A program made the position numbers and the translations under genes. DNA of 64,000 bases from assembly GCA_026710795.1 (NCBI GenBank), contig JAPOQK010000069.1, positions 1 through 64,000 of the forward strand. Direction: 5' to 3'. This DNA comes from Candidatus Poribacteria bacterium (GTDB lineage Bacteria > Poribacteria > WGA-4E > WGA-3G). The stretch's first letter is position 1. Each line of letters starts with the position of its first letter. Shown piece after piece: positions 31,241 to 41,179 of this stretch. The notes below the pieces were generated by a model. That model did not search any database, was not told where the DNA came from, and saw only the letters and a list, made by a program, of their open reading frames with translations.

Positions 31241-32308
31241 ATGGCAATTCCAACAATACATGTTGGCTGCACGCATTTCGCACACGGACGTTTACAAGCA
31301 CAAGTCAACACAAACGGATTGGATCCTGTTGCGTGTGTAGATATTAACCTTGAGGCAGCAAAAAGAGGTGTTGAATCAATAAACGGTGCCCCAGAAGGCT
31401 TGTCAGAATGCATCTACACAACAATTACCGAAGCAAAAGAGAAACACGATGCTGTAGCATGCCTTATCTACGCTTCTACGACTGTTCATGCAGAACTCAT
31501 CGTTGAGAGTCTGAACCTTGGCATGCATACAATCTGTGTAAAACCGATTGCCACGACACAAGCTGAATTTCTCGATATCATTCAAGCACACAAAGCGAAC
31601 CCTGGTACTTTGTTGGTGCAAGGACAAAATAAACGGTGGAATCCTGCAGCAGCAAAAATGCGTGAATGGTTGCGCGAAGATGGCGGCATCGGTGAAATGT
31701 TGGGTGGAGAATGCAGATTCTGGATCCGCCAAAACCTGTTTACCGGTCCCGATTCTCGGCAGCCTGATGCTTATATTGATGGACTTTATTTTCATGCTGG
31801 ATGTAGCCACCAACTCGACCAACTTGTTGGTGCGAAAGGACTTCCTAAATATGTTACAGCGCATGTTCACAATCGTCGTGACCCTGCATTGGGGCAGATA
31901 GACGCTTGGGGTACCGCGGGTGGAAACGCTTTGATGGAATACGCAAACGGTGCTCCTTTCACCTATGCTGGCACTCGAGCAGGACACATGGGGGCTTACG
32001 GTTGGAGTGGAAGTTGGACATTCCACGGTGAAGAAGGTGACCTACGTAGAGATGGAGGACATTTGCAACTTTTCCGAACTGGACAAGAAATTGAAAATCT
32101 TACACTTCAAGACCTACATGGGGGTTTGATTGAAGACGACCGGCTCCAATTTGATGCCTTCGCTGATGCAATTACCACTGGTAAAGACAGAGAATGGATT
32201 CAGCAAAGCACACTCGGCACATGGATACTGATGGAAGCATGCAACGAATCTGCACGCACACACGAACGCGTTGATGTGGAAGCATTTGCCGCGAAGATGT
32301 TAGCTTAG
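31241..32308 (+). CDS. Gfo/Idh/MocA family oxidoreductase
   Basis: CVDINLEAAKRGVE; KPIATTQAEFLDII; C-terminal Gfo/Idh-like domain. Confidence 0.85.
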   Translation: MAIPTIHVGCTHFAHGRLQAQVNTNGLDPVACVDINLEAAKRGVESINGAPEGLSECIYTTITEAKEKHDAVACLIYASTTVHAELIVESLNLGMHTICVKPIATTQAEFLDIIQAHKANPGTLLVQGQNKRWNPAAAKMREWLREDGGIGEMLGGECRFWIRQNLFTGPDSRQPDAYIDGLYFHAGCSHQLDQLVGAKGLPKYVTAHVHNRRDPALGQIDAWGTAGGNALMEYANGAPFTYAGTRAGHMGAYGWSGSWTFHGEEGDLRRDGGHLQLFRTGQEIENLTLQDLHGGLIEDDRLQFDAFADAITTGKDREWIQQSTLGTWILMEACNESARTHERVDVEAFAAKMLA

Positions 32309-32322
32309 TACGGAGGTATTCT

Positions 32323-33951
32323 ATGCAATCTCCACACGGTACAGCGTTTCGTCCATCTGTGATGGGCAGAAATGGTATGGTTACATCAGGACACGTGCTC
32401 GCGTCACAAGCAGGCATACAAACAATGATGTCTGGTGGAAATGCGGTTGACGCTGCAATCGCAACAGCAGCCGCACTCGGTATTGTGGAACCTGCTGGGT
32501 CAGGTATCGGTGGGGATGGGTTTATCCTCGTCTATTGGGCAGAAACAGGACAGGTCTATGCTGTAAATGGAACAGGACCTGCACCACGTGCCGCAACACG
32601 TGAAACATACCTCAAAGACGGCGGCATTCCGATGAAAGGCATGCGAAGTGTTTCCGTGCCAGGACTTCTTGATGCTTGGCTCCTTGCCCATGAACGTTAC
32701 GGTGCTCTCAAGTTAGAAGAAGTTTTTGAACCTGCCATCTCTCTCAGTGAAGAAGGATTTCCAGTGAGTCATAGACTCGCGGGTGGTCTCAGAGGTGAAA
32801 ACGCACGTTTCGCTGGTGAACCTGACAGTCGCGCTATCTTTACAAACGCTGGTGAACCGATCCCTGCTGGCGAACTCCTTGCAAATCCCAATCTCGGCAA
32901 AACCTTACGTAAAATCGCTAAAGATGGCAGAGATATATTTTACAAGGGAGAGATTGCAAAAACCATAGCCGAATTCAGCCAAGCCTATGATGGACTATTA
33001 ACAGCAGAAGACCTCGCAAATTTTCAGGCACACTGGGATGATCCTATACAGGTTAACTACCGTGGCTATGAGGTATATGAGATGCCACCCAATTCAAGTG
33101 GACATATCTTATTGCAGGAATTAAACCTTGTTGAGTTATTCGATTTGCAAACGTTAGGATGCAATACTGCAGAGAGTGTACATCTTATGGTTGAAGCGAA
33201 AAAACTCGCCTTCGCTGACAGAGAAAAATATATGGCAGATCCCAATTGGGTGGATGTACCCATAGAAGGCATGTTATCTAAATCTTACGCTGCTGAACAA
33301 GCAAAACGAATTGATCTGGAGAAAGCAGCCGTGGATGTTCCAGCAGGAGGACCAGAAGCACACGAAGATACTACCTGTTTCTGTACTGCAGACCGCGCAG
33401 GAAACCTTGTCTGTGTGTTACAAAGTATCCAATCTGGTTTCGGATCCAGTTTAGTCGCAGGAGATACAGGCATACTACTAAATAACCGAATGACCTATTG
33501 GCATCTGGAGGAGGACCACCCCAATTGCCTAATACCGGGTAAACGTGTGCGCCATACTATGAATCCTGTCATTGTTACAAAAGATGGTAAACCTGTGTTA
33601 GCATGTGGAACGCCAGGGGCAGATACACAAGTACAAACGAACCTACAATTAGTCACGCATGTCCTTGACTTTGGCATGACACCACAGGAGGCAGTTTCTG
33701 CACCGCGTTGGCGTAGTCTTCAGAACCCAATGGAATCCACAATTCCACATACCTGTTCTAATCACCTACAGTTAGAATCACGATTTTCTTCAGATGCCCA
33801 AGAAGGTTTAGCAGAGAAAGGTCATGAGTTACAAATTGTTGGAGATTGGGGTGGACCAGGCAGTGCACAGATGATCAAGATTCATTCTGAATCAGGTGCA
33901 CTCATCGGAGGGTCTGATCCAAGAACTGACGGGTATGCTGTTACATTTTAA
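32323..33951 (+). CDS. Gamma-glutamyltransferase family protein
   Basis: GMVTSGHVLASQAGIQTMMSGGNAVDAAIATAAALGIVEP; EDTTCFCTADRAGN catalytic Thr region; PNCLIPGKRVRHTMNPVI. Confidence 0.93.
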   Translation: MQSPHGTAFRPSVMGRNGMVTSGHVLASQAGIQTMMSGGNAVDAAIATAAALGIVEPAGSGIGGDGFILVYWAETGQVYAVNGTGPAPRAATRETYLKDGGIPMKGMRSVSVPGLLDAWLLAHERYGALKLEEVFEPAISLSEEGFPVSHRLAGGLRGENARFAGEPDSRAIFTNAGEPIPAGELLANPNLGKTLRKIAKDGRDIFYKGEIAKTIAEFSQAYDGLLTAEDLANFQAHWDDPIQVNYRGYEVYEMPPNSSGHILLQELNLVELFDLQTLGCNTAESVHLMVEAKKLAFADREKYMADPNWVDVPIEGMLSKSYAAEQAKRIDLEKAAVDVPAGGPEAHEDTTCFCTADRAGNLVCVLQSIQSGFGSSLVAGDTGILLNNRMTYWHLEEDHPNCLIPGKRVRHTMNPVIVTKDGKPVLACGTPGADTQVQTNLQLVTHVLDFGMTPQEAVSAPRWRSLQNPMESTIPHTCSNHLQLESRFSSDAQEGLAEKGHELQIVGDWGGPGSAQMIKIHSESGALIGGSDPRTDGYAVTF

Positions 33952-34064
33952 ATTAAACCACTAATTGATTAACGCGTATGCCTTTGCATGATAATCGTTA
34001 CAGATTTTAATCTCGTTTTCTAATAGGAATTTTTAGTAATGTACATTAGCTTTTGGGAGAATAA

Positions 34065-35117
34065 ATGAAAATATTAGTCACAGGTGGTACAGGTCGCATC
34101 GGATCAAACCTAACCAAAAAACTTTTAGAAAAGGGACACCAAATCCGTTGTTTCACCTATCCCGGTGATGCCAATCGTGTAGATAGATGGAAAGGTAATG
34201 ACAAGGTTGAGACCGTCCTCGGTGATCTGCGAGAATATGAAGACGTGAAAAAAGCTGTTGAAGGTGTAGACGCTATCTACCATATTGCTGCAGCTTTCGG
34301 GGGTCCGTTTAACAACCGAGAGTATCTTGCAATAAACGGGATGGGTACACTTAATATCTTAGAATGTGTCCGCGAGTTCAATAAAGACATTCATAGACTC
34401 ATATATGCCAGCACCGAAGCAATCTATTGGCGACTTACCGAAAAAGGCAGACTATTCAACGAACTTGTAACAGAAGATATGGCAGCAAAATATCACCACA
34501 TGCCATATTTCCTAACAAAATGGATTGGTGAAGAACTATGCATGACGTATCATCACCAATACAACGTACCATCCACAGTGTTTCGGTTTGCGACTGTTAT
34601 AGAACCGAGCGAATTTCTCAACGAAGACGGGTTGCCAAAATTATTTGTTTTTAGCACAATCTATAACCGATACAAAAACTATAAGGGTAACGATCCAGTT
34701 GAATTAGAGACTGCAGAAGCTGTGATGAAAGCGTGGAACGGAGAAGAAAAGTTTATCCTAAAACGTAACCCCGATGGTCGGGCATATAAAGAGCATTTTA
34801 CGGATATTCGTGATATTGTTCAAGGTTTGGTTTTAGGGTTAGAAAAGGATGCTGCAGTCGGTGAAGAATTCACGCTTGGAGGAAAAGGGATATTCAATTT
34901 CGAAGAAGTAATTCCGTATCTATGTGAACGTTACAGGATGGATTACGCAGATATAAAACTCACCAACCCTAACTATTTTGAATTTGACCTTACCAAAATC
35001 AAAACCTTATTGGATTATGCACCTCAGCATGACATTGCCAGTATACTTGATGCAGCAGAAGCGATGAAACGCGGTGAAGATGTAGGAATCATTCCAACTG
35101 GTGTGCGATGGGATTAA
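34065..35117 (+). CDS. NAD-dependent epimerase/dehydratase (extended SDR)
   Basis: MKILVTGGTGRIGSNLTKKLLEKGH; VDAIYHIAAAFGG. Confidence 0.9.
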   Translation: MKILVTGGTGRIGSNLTKKLLEKGHQIRCFTYPGDANRVDRWKGNDKVETVLGDLREYEDVKKAVEGVDAIYHIAAAFGGPFNNREYLAINGMGTLNILECVREFNKDIHRLIYASTEAIYWRLTEKGRLFNELVTEDMAAKYHHMPYFLTKWIGEELCMTYHHQYNVPSTVFRFATVIEPSEFLNEDGLPKLFVFSTIYNRYKNYKGNDPVELETAEAVMKAWNGEEKFILKRNPDGRAYKEHFTDIRDIVQGLVLGLEKDAAVGEEFTLGGKGIFNFEEVIPYLCERYRMDYADIKLTNPNYFEFDLTKIKTLLDYAPQHDIASILDAAEAMKRGEDVGIIPTGVRWD

Positions 35118-35197
35118 TGTTTATTTCCCTTGAAAACTACAAAAAGATAAGGTAAACTTAAAATATATTATGAATTAAGGGGTTTGTATAACAGTAT

Positions 35198-36835
35198 ATG
35201 AGGAGAAACGCGATGAAGACAACAAAATGGACGAAAAGCAGGAATTGGGTGACGCTTCTTGCATTCGTATTATTGGCAGCAAGTTGTGCCACCGTCACTA
35301 CGGTAAATATTACTGATTTATACGTCCCATCCAGTACCAAACATTTAGATCGACATATCGATTCTGTCTTGAAACGAGAAGGACTTGAACCATCAAAACA
35401 GACATCTGATACGGAATTTTTACGACGTATTCATTTAGATATGACAGGTAAAATTCCGGATCCGGAAGAAGTACGAGACTTTATCAACGATGGTTCAAAG
35501 AACAAACGCTCCAAAAAAATTGATGAGTTGATCGGTAGTAAAGAATCGGTTGAGTATTGGACACTTCTATGGGTGAACTGGTTAATCGGTAGACGCGACG
35601 ATGGGGATGACCGCCGCATCGGACTAACGGGTTGGGTGCGTGATGCACAAGACACAAACATGCCTTATGACCAATTTGTTGGTGAACTTGTCGCTGCAGA
35701 TGGTGAAATAAAGGACAATGCAGCAGGAAACTATGTGCTGCGTTATGAAAGATCACCTGTCTTTTTGACATCTCACACTTCACGTCTGTTCCTTGGTTTG
35801 CCGATGCAGTGTGCTGAATGCCACGACCATAAAACAGAAGCATGGCTTCAAGAGGATTTTTACGGTATCGCTGCATTCTTCACAGGTATTGAAAGCAAGG
35901 AGATGGACGAGTTTAAGACTATGGATATGTACGGTAATGAGACAATGATAGAGAATTTTCTCATTAAAAATACGCCAAAACAGGACCGTACAATATATGT
36001 TGATAGTATGAAGGCATCTGTACCGCCGCGTTTCCTTGATAAAACTGAATATACAGGTGAACTCATCAGGAAACGAGAAGCACTCGCTGAATGGATGACT
36101 GCTCCAACAAACCCCTACTTTAGCAAAGCCATCGTAAATCGTATATGGAAGCACTTTATGGGACGTGGATTCGTTGAACCTCTTGATGGATTTGGAACTG
36201 AAAATAGACCTACGAACTCCGCTCTATTAGATTGGTTGGCAGAAGATTTCGTTATGCATGGGTTTGACTTGCAACACCTAATGCGAACAATCCTTAATTC
36301 AAAAACATATCAAAGAAGTTCAGAGACAAACAAGAGTAACAAGGACGATGAAATATATTACTCACACGCTTATATGAAACCCTTAAGTGCGGAGCAATTC
36401 TTCTATTCTATGCTTCAAGCAACTGCTTTTGAGAGGCTACAGAAACGTAAAGATCCTGGACAAGTTGATAGTATGAAACGTGAACACCTGAAACGCTTCC
36501 TTTTCCTGCTTGACAATGGTGAAATGGAAGAAATTGAAGCTTTCAACGGCACAGTACCACAAGCATTGATGATGATTAACGGATCTCTCGTCAATGACAG
36601 TGCGGATTACAAAGAACGAGGTGCTTTTGTTCACTATGTCCTTGATAATTGGCGTGATATGAAAGATCGAGTTGAGTATATGTACCTCACTGTATTGTCT
36701 CGGAAACCAACTACTAAAGAACAAACCTATTTCCAACGCTACTTAGAACGTAGCCTATATAGAGATAAATACTTGGCTTATGAAGACCTATATTGGGTCC
36801 TACTGAATTCAGCAGAATTTTCACTGAACCATTAA
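35198..36835 (+). CDS. DUF1549/DUF1553 domain protein with CxxCH motif
   Basis: TEFLRRIHLDMTGKIPDPEEV; MQCAECHDHKTEAW; NPYFSKAIVNRIWKHFMGRGFVEPLDGFG. Confidence 0.9.
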   Translation: MRRNAMKTTKWTKSRNWVTLLAFVLLAASCATVTTVNITDLYVPSSTKHLDRHIDSVLKREGLEPSKQTSDTEFLRRIHLDMTGKIPDPEEVRDFINDGSKNKRSKKIDELIGSKESVEYWTLLWVNWLIGRRDDGDDRRIGLTGWVRDAQDTNMPYDQFVGELVAADGEIKDNAAGNYVLRYERSPVFLTSHTSRLFLGLPMQCAECHDHKTEAWLQEDFYGIAAFFTGIESKEMDEFKTMDMYGNETMIENFLIKNTPKQDRTIYVDSMKASVPPRFLDKTEYTGELIRKREALAEWMTAPTNPYFSKAIVNRIWKHFMGRGFVEPLDGFGTENRPTNSALLDWLAEDFVMHGFDLQHLMRTILNSKTYQRSSETNKSNKDDEIYYSHAYMKPLSAEQFFYSMLQATAFERLQKRKDPGQVDSMKREHLKRFLFLLDNGEMEEIEAFNGTVPQALMMINGSLVNDSADYKERGAFVHYVLDNWRDMKDRVEYMYLTVLSRKPTTKEQTYFQRYLERSLYRDKYLAYEDLYWVLLNSAEFSLNH

Positions 36836-36891
36836 AACAGAAGATACGGTTCATTACCATGTAAACCGTACCAAAAAAGGAGCATTGTTAA

Positions 36892-37611
36892 ATGAAAAAG
36901 TCTGTACTGTTTATCCTCTTGTGTTGTCTTACATTCGGCATTGCAACGGTGGGGATGTCACAAATATATTTTGAGGATGATTTTGATAACGCAAACGAAA
37001 CTGAAAAGAAATGGGTACCCTTATGGGGTAATTGGGAAGTTGAAGATGATGAATACCATCAACTCTCAAACGATTCCAATTGTATGAGTATTATTGCAGA
37101 TGATTATTGGGATGAAGATGTAAATGAGTACACTTATGAAGTGAGGGGAAATAAAATGGGCGGTGCTGAGGGATTCCTGATTATGTTTCGTTGTCAAGGC
37201 ACAATGGAACCCCGAGGAAAAGCCCTTGCCGAACACCCTCCGCGTATGCGAAATCAGGAACGGTTAGAATACTGGTGGAACCTCGGTGGCTGGGGTAATG
37301 CCCGTTCGCAAGTTGAAGCATGGGGTGGTGGCATAGCCGGTGCCCACAGCGATCACACCATTGATACCAACAAATGGTATGCTATTAAGATTGTCAATAC
37401 ACCTACCAGTTATACTCTCTTCATCGATGATGAAGAGGTCGCAACAGTAGACGATACAACCAGAGATGGTGTAGGCAGAGTCGGTGTTGCAACATGGGCA
37501 ACTACTGCCCGATATGAAGATGTACTCGTATATGGACCCGATGGTCCTTTACCTGTTGATCCAAAGGGTAAAGTTGCCACAGCGTGGGGACTCCTCAAAG
37601 CTGGTAGGTAA
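36892..37611 (+). CDS. Secreted concanavalin-A-like (LamG/DUF1080-type) protein with C-terminal GK..T.WG..KA tail
   Basis: Signal peptide; IYFEDDFDNANETEKKWVPLWGNWEVEDDEY; tail VDPKGKVATAWGLLKAGR. Confidence 0.7.
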   Translation: MKKSVLFILLCCLTFGIATVGMSQIYFEDDFDNANETEKKWVPLWGNWEVEDDEYHQLSNDSNCMSIIADDYWDEDVNEYTYEVRGNKMGGAEGFLIMFRCQGTMEPRGKALAEHPPRMRNQERLEYWWNLGGWGNARSQVEAWGGGIAGAHSDHTIDTNKWYAIKIVNTPTSYTLFIDDEEVATVDDTTRDGVGRVGVATWATTARYEDVLVYGPDGPLPVDPKGKVATAWGLLKAGR

Positions 37612-37631
37612 GGTTGTGTTTGTAATTATTA

Positions 37632-37666
37632 TAGGCAGCACTGTTTGTAATGGTGTTGCCTTTTTT
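37632..37666 (+). terminator. Rho-independent terminator
   Basis: AGGCAGCAC-tgtttgtaatg-GTGTTGCCT-TTTTT. Confidence 0.7.
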
Positions 37667-37860
37667 ATTTCGTTTTACTTAAACTGAAAATTGTGTCTGT
37701 AGATCGAAATTTAAGAGAATCTTTCGTCTCAATCTCAGTGACTACCTTCCTTACTTCAGACAATGGCAAAATTCCTAACTCCCAGAGTGTTCTCAGAATT
37801 TCATTAAGGAACGTTCGATTTTGGAAAAATTGAAAGAATATCGGTATCTACTAAAACCAA
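37665..37860 (-). pseudogene. Degenerate PIN-domain (DUF3368-like) toxin remnant
   Basis: Minus-strand translation gives LVLVDTDILSIFPKSNVP* then, in a shifted frame, LNEILRTLWELGILPLSEVRKVVTEIETKDSLKFRSTDTIFSLSKTK*; directly follows UPF0175-like gene. Confidence 0.6.
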
Positions 37861-37866
37861 AGTAAA

Positions 37867-38214
37867 CTATTCCTCGGATCTACAGTTTTCTTTATGAAGA
37901 CTTTTGATGCGCGAAACACCTTCCTCCAACTGTTCTACCGAGTCTACCTCAACAATCTTTAAGATACCTCTTGCTTCTAACACTGATTCAAACTCATAAC
38001 GATGCATCCCTGCAAGCTCAGAAGCTCTCCCAAGTGTTACTTCCCCTGCTTGATAGAGTTGAATTGAAGCGTCAAGACGGGATTTTTTTTTGTTATTTAC
38101 CAATTTCTCAAGTGCATCAATGATCAATGTGTGGGAATCAGGATATAGACCAACCCCGATTAAGGCGTTTACCTCTTTTTCAAGATCTGGTGATTGAATT
38201 TCAATCCGTAGCAT
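37867..38214 (-). CDS. UPF0175-family antitoxin-like protein
   Basis: ASIQLYQAGEVTLGRASELAGMHRYEFESVLEARGI. Confidence 0.8.
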   Translation of the reverse strand: MLRIEIQSPDLEKEVNALIGVGLYPDSHTLIIDALEKLVNNKKKSRLDASIQLYQAGEVTLGRASELAGMHRYEFESVLEARGILKIVEVDSVEQLEEGVSRIKSLHKENCRSEE

Positions 38215-38389
38215 CAGGTATTACCTCCAATTTATCGAGAGTTAGATTCATAAAGATACAATTCTATCTATGTCTGTCCGATAGCATCCAAAATCAACAT
38301 TTTCCACTGTACACTGAAAAATAGATTAACATAGTATGCTTCATTTGTCAATTCGGACTGTCTATTGGGTGTTTTCTGTCTGATTTACC

Positions 38390-39442
38390 TTACCGATCCG
38401 CATTATGATCATGCTCACGAAGAGGTGGATTCACTGGCATTTCCGGTTCAGGACGCTGAGCCAACCACCACGCAAATACTACTATTAGACATGCCAACAC
38501 AATCGCACAGATAGCCATCGGACTACCCACCGTTTTCTCACCATCCGTGATACGCTCCGCTTGCATACGAATTCTGAATAGCGCAATCACACCAGATAAT
38601 ACCGAAACCATAGCTAACACAAGATTTACCTGCGATGGAACACTAAAAAGCACTGTAATCAGTGAGATAACCACTGTTGTTATGCTCAATAATGCATAAG
38701 AATTATATGGTGTTGTATCTGTATCTACTGGTTCGGAAACATCGTTGTATTGCCGTTTTGGCACGGGGACAGGTGCACCATCTTGATAGGTCATCTCAAT
38801 AAGTCGGATGAATTCTGCTAACAGTTTTTCCTGCTGAATCCATTCATAAAGTGTAGGGTATTCGTGTCGAAGGAGGATAATAAACTCTTGACGTTGTGCG
38901 CTGTAATCGGTGAATTCATCCCAATCCTTTTCTGCGATAGTTGTATAGGGTTCCGAACCAACGCGTAGTTCGAAACCTTGTCCATCAACATAGACTACAC
39001 TGCCTATATCTTCTCGTTGTGCAAGTAAAGTTTCACCAGAATCGGTCATCTGCAGTTGTTGATTCTCTTGTGTGATAGCAGCCATATCGCGTTGTGTAAG
39101 GGCTGCTGCTTGTTCTTCAGATTGTGTTTCTAACTCAGTGTTCGCAATAGCAACGTCAATACGGCTTACCAACTCAAGAGCGGTAACTTCATGTTCCGGG
39201 GCAACAAATAACGCTGTTTGACGTTCCTGTTTCATTTGTACTGGACGGCAACGAATCTGTTGTGCACCTAAAGTCGCTTGGATAAGTTTGATTTCCCATT
39301 CGTCGTTGGTACGATAAATCTCAACCCAGTTGGCTGTTTCTCCGATTTCCTCGTCTATGAACTCAGATACTTGGTTCAGTCTACCTTGACCAACCTGTGC
39401 ATCCTGCGTTGGATTACCCAGTTTTCCTCTTTGATCATCCAT
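38390..39442 (-). CDS. Hypothetical protein with DUF2007-like region and C-terminal TM helices
   Basis: WVEIYRTNDEWEIKLIQATLGAQQIRCRPVQ...; hydrophobic segments near C-terminus. Confidence 0.55.
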   Translation of the reverse strand: MDDQRGKLGNPTQDAQVGQGRLNQVSEFIDEEIGETANWVEIYRTNDEWEIKLIQATLGAQQIRCRPVQMKQERQTALFVAPEHEVTALELVSRIDVAIANTELETQSEEQAAALTQRDMAAITQENQQLQMTDSGETLLAQREDIGSVVYVDGQGFELRVGSEPYTTIAEKDWDEFTDYSAQRQEFIILLRHEYPTLYEWIQQEKLLAEFIRLIEMTYQDGAPVPVPKRQYNDVSEPVDTDTTPYNSYALLSITTVVISLITVLFSVPSQVNLVLAMVSVLSGVIALFRIRMQAERITDGEKTVGSPMAICAIVLACLIVVFAWWLAQRPEPEMPVNPPLREHDHNADR

Positions 39443-39487
39443 TACTATTCCCTTAGGTTTTACATTCTGTTCAATTCATATTCCCAT

Positions 39488-39514
39488 GTCGGAGGTTGCT
39501 TTGCTGGCTCCGAC
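39488..39514. repeat. GTCGGAG/CTCCGAC hairpin repeat
   Basis: Same arm sequence as 4310-4336 and 46841-46877. Confidence 0.7.
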
Positions 39515-39573
39515 CTACGCTTGTGTAATGTGTGTACGAATCTACCATACAAGTGTTCAACAAAACTGAGAAA

Positions 39574-40791
39574 TCAACGTGCTGTCAATAATTCAGTATA
39601 GACAGTTTCTGTCAAGATCGTGTTTTTTTGACAACTGAATAACTGTTCGGCGCGTTGTCGGGCGGCTTTACCCATTCGGACTAAACGATCTTGATTTGTC
39701 GCAAGTTCGGTGATTGCAGATGCGATCTCCTCAGCATTTTCAGGGGAGACCAATATACCGGTTTCAGATGTAACCAGTTCTTTGCTTCCACCAAGCGGCG
39801 TAGCAATTACAGGTTTGCCAACTGCCATCGCCTCAATTATTGTCCGTGGACATGCCTCTGGGATTATAGAAGGCACTAACACAATATCAAGCAGAGATGT
39901 TACAACGCGTGTATCAGATAAAAAACCGGTGAAAATGACAGAATCCGCAACACCTAAATCAGTTGTCTCCTGCTTCAACGAAGCCATATATTCGTAGTCC
40001 TTCTGGAAATAAGGACCGCCAACAATCAGCAATTTGACATCAGCTGAGTTGCTGAGAACACTTTCTTTTAACTTAGCCATTGCTTTGACGAGAAAGTGGA
40101 TACCCTTCTCTGGTGTTATCCGAGTCACAACACCTACAACCAACCGAGTTTTTGAGTTCTCTCCCCCATGTCCAGACCCATTCTGACCCGAAAAGAGTTC
40201 GGTTCGTAGAGTTTCCACTTCTGCTTGTGTTGCTTGAAAAGCATCTAAATCCACTCCGTTGTATATTAAGGTCTGCTTTGTCTCTGAAGCAAAATCCCAT
40301 CGTGTAGCCTCTGATACTAAAATCACGCGCTGGAGTAGTTTCTCACATATCTTATCAAGAATACCGTAAGAAGTTGCATAACGTTTGTGCATTAAAATCG
40401 GAATGCGGTTCCATTTTGCAACGACACCACCGAGTAGGGCAACTGAAAGAGAATTCGCATGAATAAGCGCAATTCTATGTTGTCTAACCGCCTTGTGGAG
40501 TTGTCCGATAACACGGAGTTGACGAAAATCATTCAGCAAGTCTTGGATTGTAAATCGCTGTACTTTATCGGTTTTGTTATGTGCTTCTGGAAGTGTCAAT
40601 GGTACAACATGTGCATCTGTTTTTCCTACTTCCGATGCAAACGGACTATTTCCGAGACATCCTACGTAAGGTGTCCAACGTTCTTTGTCCAACATCTTTA
40701 GTAGAAGCAGGAGACTGCGTTGTCCACCTCCGATACCGGAACCACTATCAAGATATAGAATGTTGTATTTTGATGGATCGAGTATTTTCAT
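39574..40791 (-). CDS. Glycosyltransferase, GT4-like
   Basis: YLDSGSGIGGGQRSLLLLLKML; VVGVVTRITPEKGIHFLVKAMAKL; EACPRTIIEAMAVGKPVIATPLGGSKELV. Confidence 0.93.
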   Translation of the reverse strand: MKILDPSKYNILYLDSGSGIGGGQRSLLLLLKMLDKERWTPYVGCLGNSPFASEVGKTDAHVVPLTLPEAHNKTDKVQRFTIQDLLNDFRQLRVIGQLHKAVRQHRIALIHANSLSVALLGGVVAKWNRIPILMHKRYATSYGILDKICEKLLQRVILVSEATRWDFASETKQTLIYNGVDLDAFQATQAEVETLRTELFSGQNGSGHGGENSKTRLVVGVVTRITPEKGIHFLVKAMAKLKESVLSNSADVKLLIVGGPYFQKDYEYMASLKQETTDLGVADSVIFTGFLSDTRVVTSLLDIVLVPSIIPEACPRTIIEAMAVGKPVIATPLGGSKELVTSETGILVSPENAEEIASAITELATNQDRLVRMGKAARQRAEQLFSCQKNTILTETVYTELLTAR

Positions 40792-41179
40792 CTTCCCACG
40801 TAATATGAATAGTTATACAGGTATTGGGCAAACCATTTTCCATACGTTCTGCCCACTCAATAATACATATACCGTCACTGTCAATGTACTCACCTAATCC
40901 GAGATCAGAAATCTCAGCAGCGGTTTCAAGTCGGTATAGATCAATGTGGTAAATAGGGATGTTCCCTTTATATTCGTTGATGAGGATATAGGACGGACTA
41001 CTGACCACCTCATTCTGAGCGATACCCACACCCCGCGCGATACCTTGGGTTAAGCATGTCTTTCCTGATCCCAGATCACCAATCAAAGCAATAACATCAC
41101 CGGGTTTCAACCTTTTTCCAAGTTTCTCACCAATAGCTTGTGTCTCATCTGGACTCTCTGTCCGAAATACCTTTTCCAT
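40748..41179 (-). CDS. tsaE: tRNA threonylcarbamoyladenosine biosynthesis ATPase TsaE
   Basis: GDVIALIGDLGSGKTCLTQGIARGVG; SPSYILINEY; IIEWAERM. Confidence 0.95.
   Translation of the reverse strand: MEKVFRTESPDETQAIGEKLGKRLKPGDVIALIGDLGSGKTCLTQGIARGVGIAQNEVVSSPSYILINEYKGNIPIYHIDLYRLETAAEISDLGLGEYIDSDGICIIEWAERMENGLPNTCITIHITWEDENTRSIKIQHSIS

Noticed and set aside
31403-32026. 207-aa minus-strand ORF
   Set aside because: Fully antisense to the clear Gfo/Idh oxidoreductase; no recognisable motif
35484-36154. Cys/His-rich minus ORFs
   Set aside because: Antisense to DUF1549/1553 protein; no own RBS or motif
36892-37611. PEP-CTERM or T9SS sorting signal
   Set aside because: Tail has neither a PEP/TM/Arg pattern nor a T9SS CTD; kept as a separate unknown motif
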